64,000 nt of DNA, from positions 18,049 through 82,048 of the forward strand of contig CAJYXJ010000038.1 in the NCBI GenBank assembly GCA_913778085.1. Reading direction: 5' to 3'. Positions 63,965 to 64,000 of the stretch are shown piece by piece. The notes under the pieces are model-generated. The model saw nothing but the letters and a program-made list of their open reading frames with translations. It did not search any database and was not told where the DNA came from. Source of the stretch: an uncultured Chryseobacterium sp. Lineage in GTDB: Bacteria > Bacteroidota > Bacteroidia > Flavobacteriales > Weeksellaceae. Each line of letters starts with the position of its first letter. The stretch's first letter is position 1. A program made the translations under genes and the position numbers.

Positions 63965-64000
63965 ATGAATTTCAAGTATTATAACCAAAATCAGACTGTG
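63965..64000 (+). mobile_element. Start of a probable IS1182-family transposase (truncated by window edge)
   Basis: The only 12 visible codons read MNFKYYNQNQTV, the typical opening of IS1182-family transposases (FKHYNQ.QTVL). The rest is outside the window. The call rests on this short match. Confidence 0.55.

Overview
The window is chromosomal DNA of a member of the Bacteroidota, most likely a Chryseobacterium-like Flavobacteriia. The evidence is rpoC followed by a DUF3467 gene, type IX secretion (T9SS) C-terminal sorting domains on secreted proteins, TonB-dependent receptors, Bacteroidota-type promoters (TAnnTTTG at -7, sometimes TTG near -33), and intergenic repeats of the kind common in that group. 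No rRNA, tRNA or CRISPR array was seen. Genus assignment is an inference.

Left part (1-13.7 kb): the 3' two thirds of rpoC, DUF3467, a secreted T9SS beta-propeller protein with two small envelope genes, and a TonB receptor. A Crp/Fnr regulator then faces a five-gene envelope operon: DUF5777 barrel, c-type cytochrome lipoprotein, YceI, ankyrin-repeat protein, and a DOMON-like protein with a T9SS tail. A near-consensus Crp-type site lies upstream of that operon.

Middle (14-38 kb): mostly housekeeping and metabolic genes separated by hairpins and repeats. They include an ENPP-type phosphodiesterase, an NmrA-like reductase divergent from an HxlR regulator, a zinc alcohol dehydrogenase divergent from an AraC regulator, a carboxylesterase, alpha-amylase, dinB, a TlpA-like thioredoxin, purine nucleoside phosphorylase, lpxK, truA, an ABC exporter and a CPBP protease. 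A TonB-like receptor, a second T9SS protein and an AhpD-like/Lrp pair follow.

38-53.5 kb: a long run of minus-strand genes of accessory character. It holds a GNAT acetyltransferase, an SF1 helicase, SMI1/KNR4, TPR and SUFU-domain proteins, an Rnl2-type RNA ligase, a metallophosphoesterase, DUF2461, a TauD-like dioxygenase and many unrecognised small proteins. A DUF1963 (YwqG-like) gene in the run is killed by two in-frame stops. The content resembles an immunity/accessory gene array without a toxin.

53.5-60.5 kb: a hotspot next to groEL. It contains a 42-bp minisatellite, a 59-residue SymE-family toxin-like gene divergent from a small XRE repressor across a palindrome-filled promoter region, a kelch protein, an XRE/lipoprotein pair, GC-rich repeats, and a very AT-rich two-gene operon of a ParA-like ATPase and a SIR2-domain protein (candidate defence module). 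An antibiotic-biosynthesis-monooxygenase pseudogene follows, then a secreted alpha/beta hydrolase bracketed by a direct duplication of the groEL 3' end plus its terminator.

Right end (60.5-64 kb): groEL, a four-helix-bundle (23S IVP-type) gene wedged between groEL and groES, groES, a secreted protein of unknown function, and at the very edge the first 12 codons of what looks like an IS1182-family transposase.
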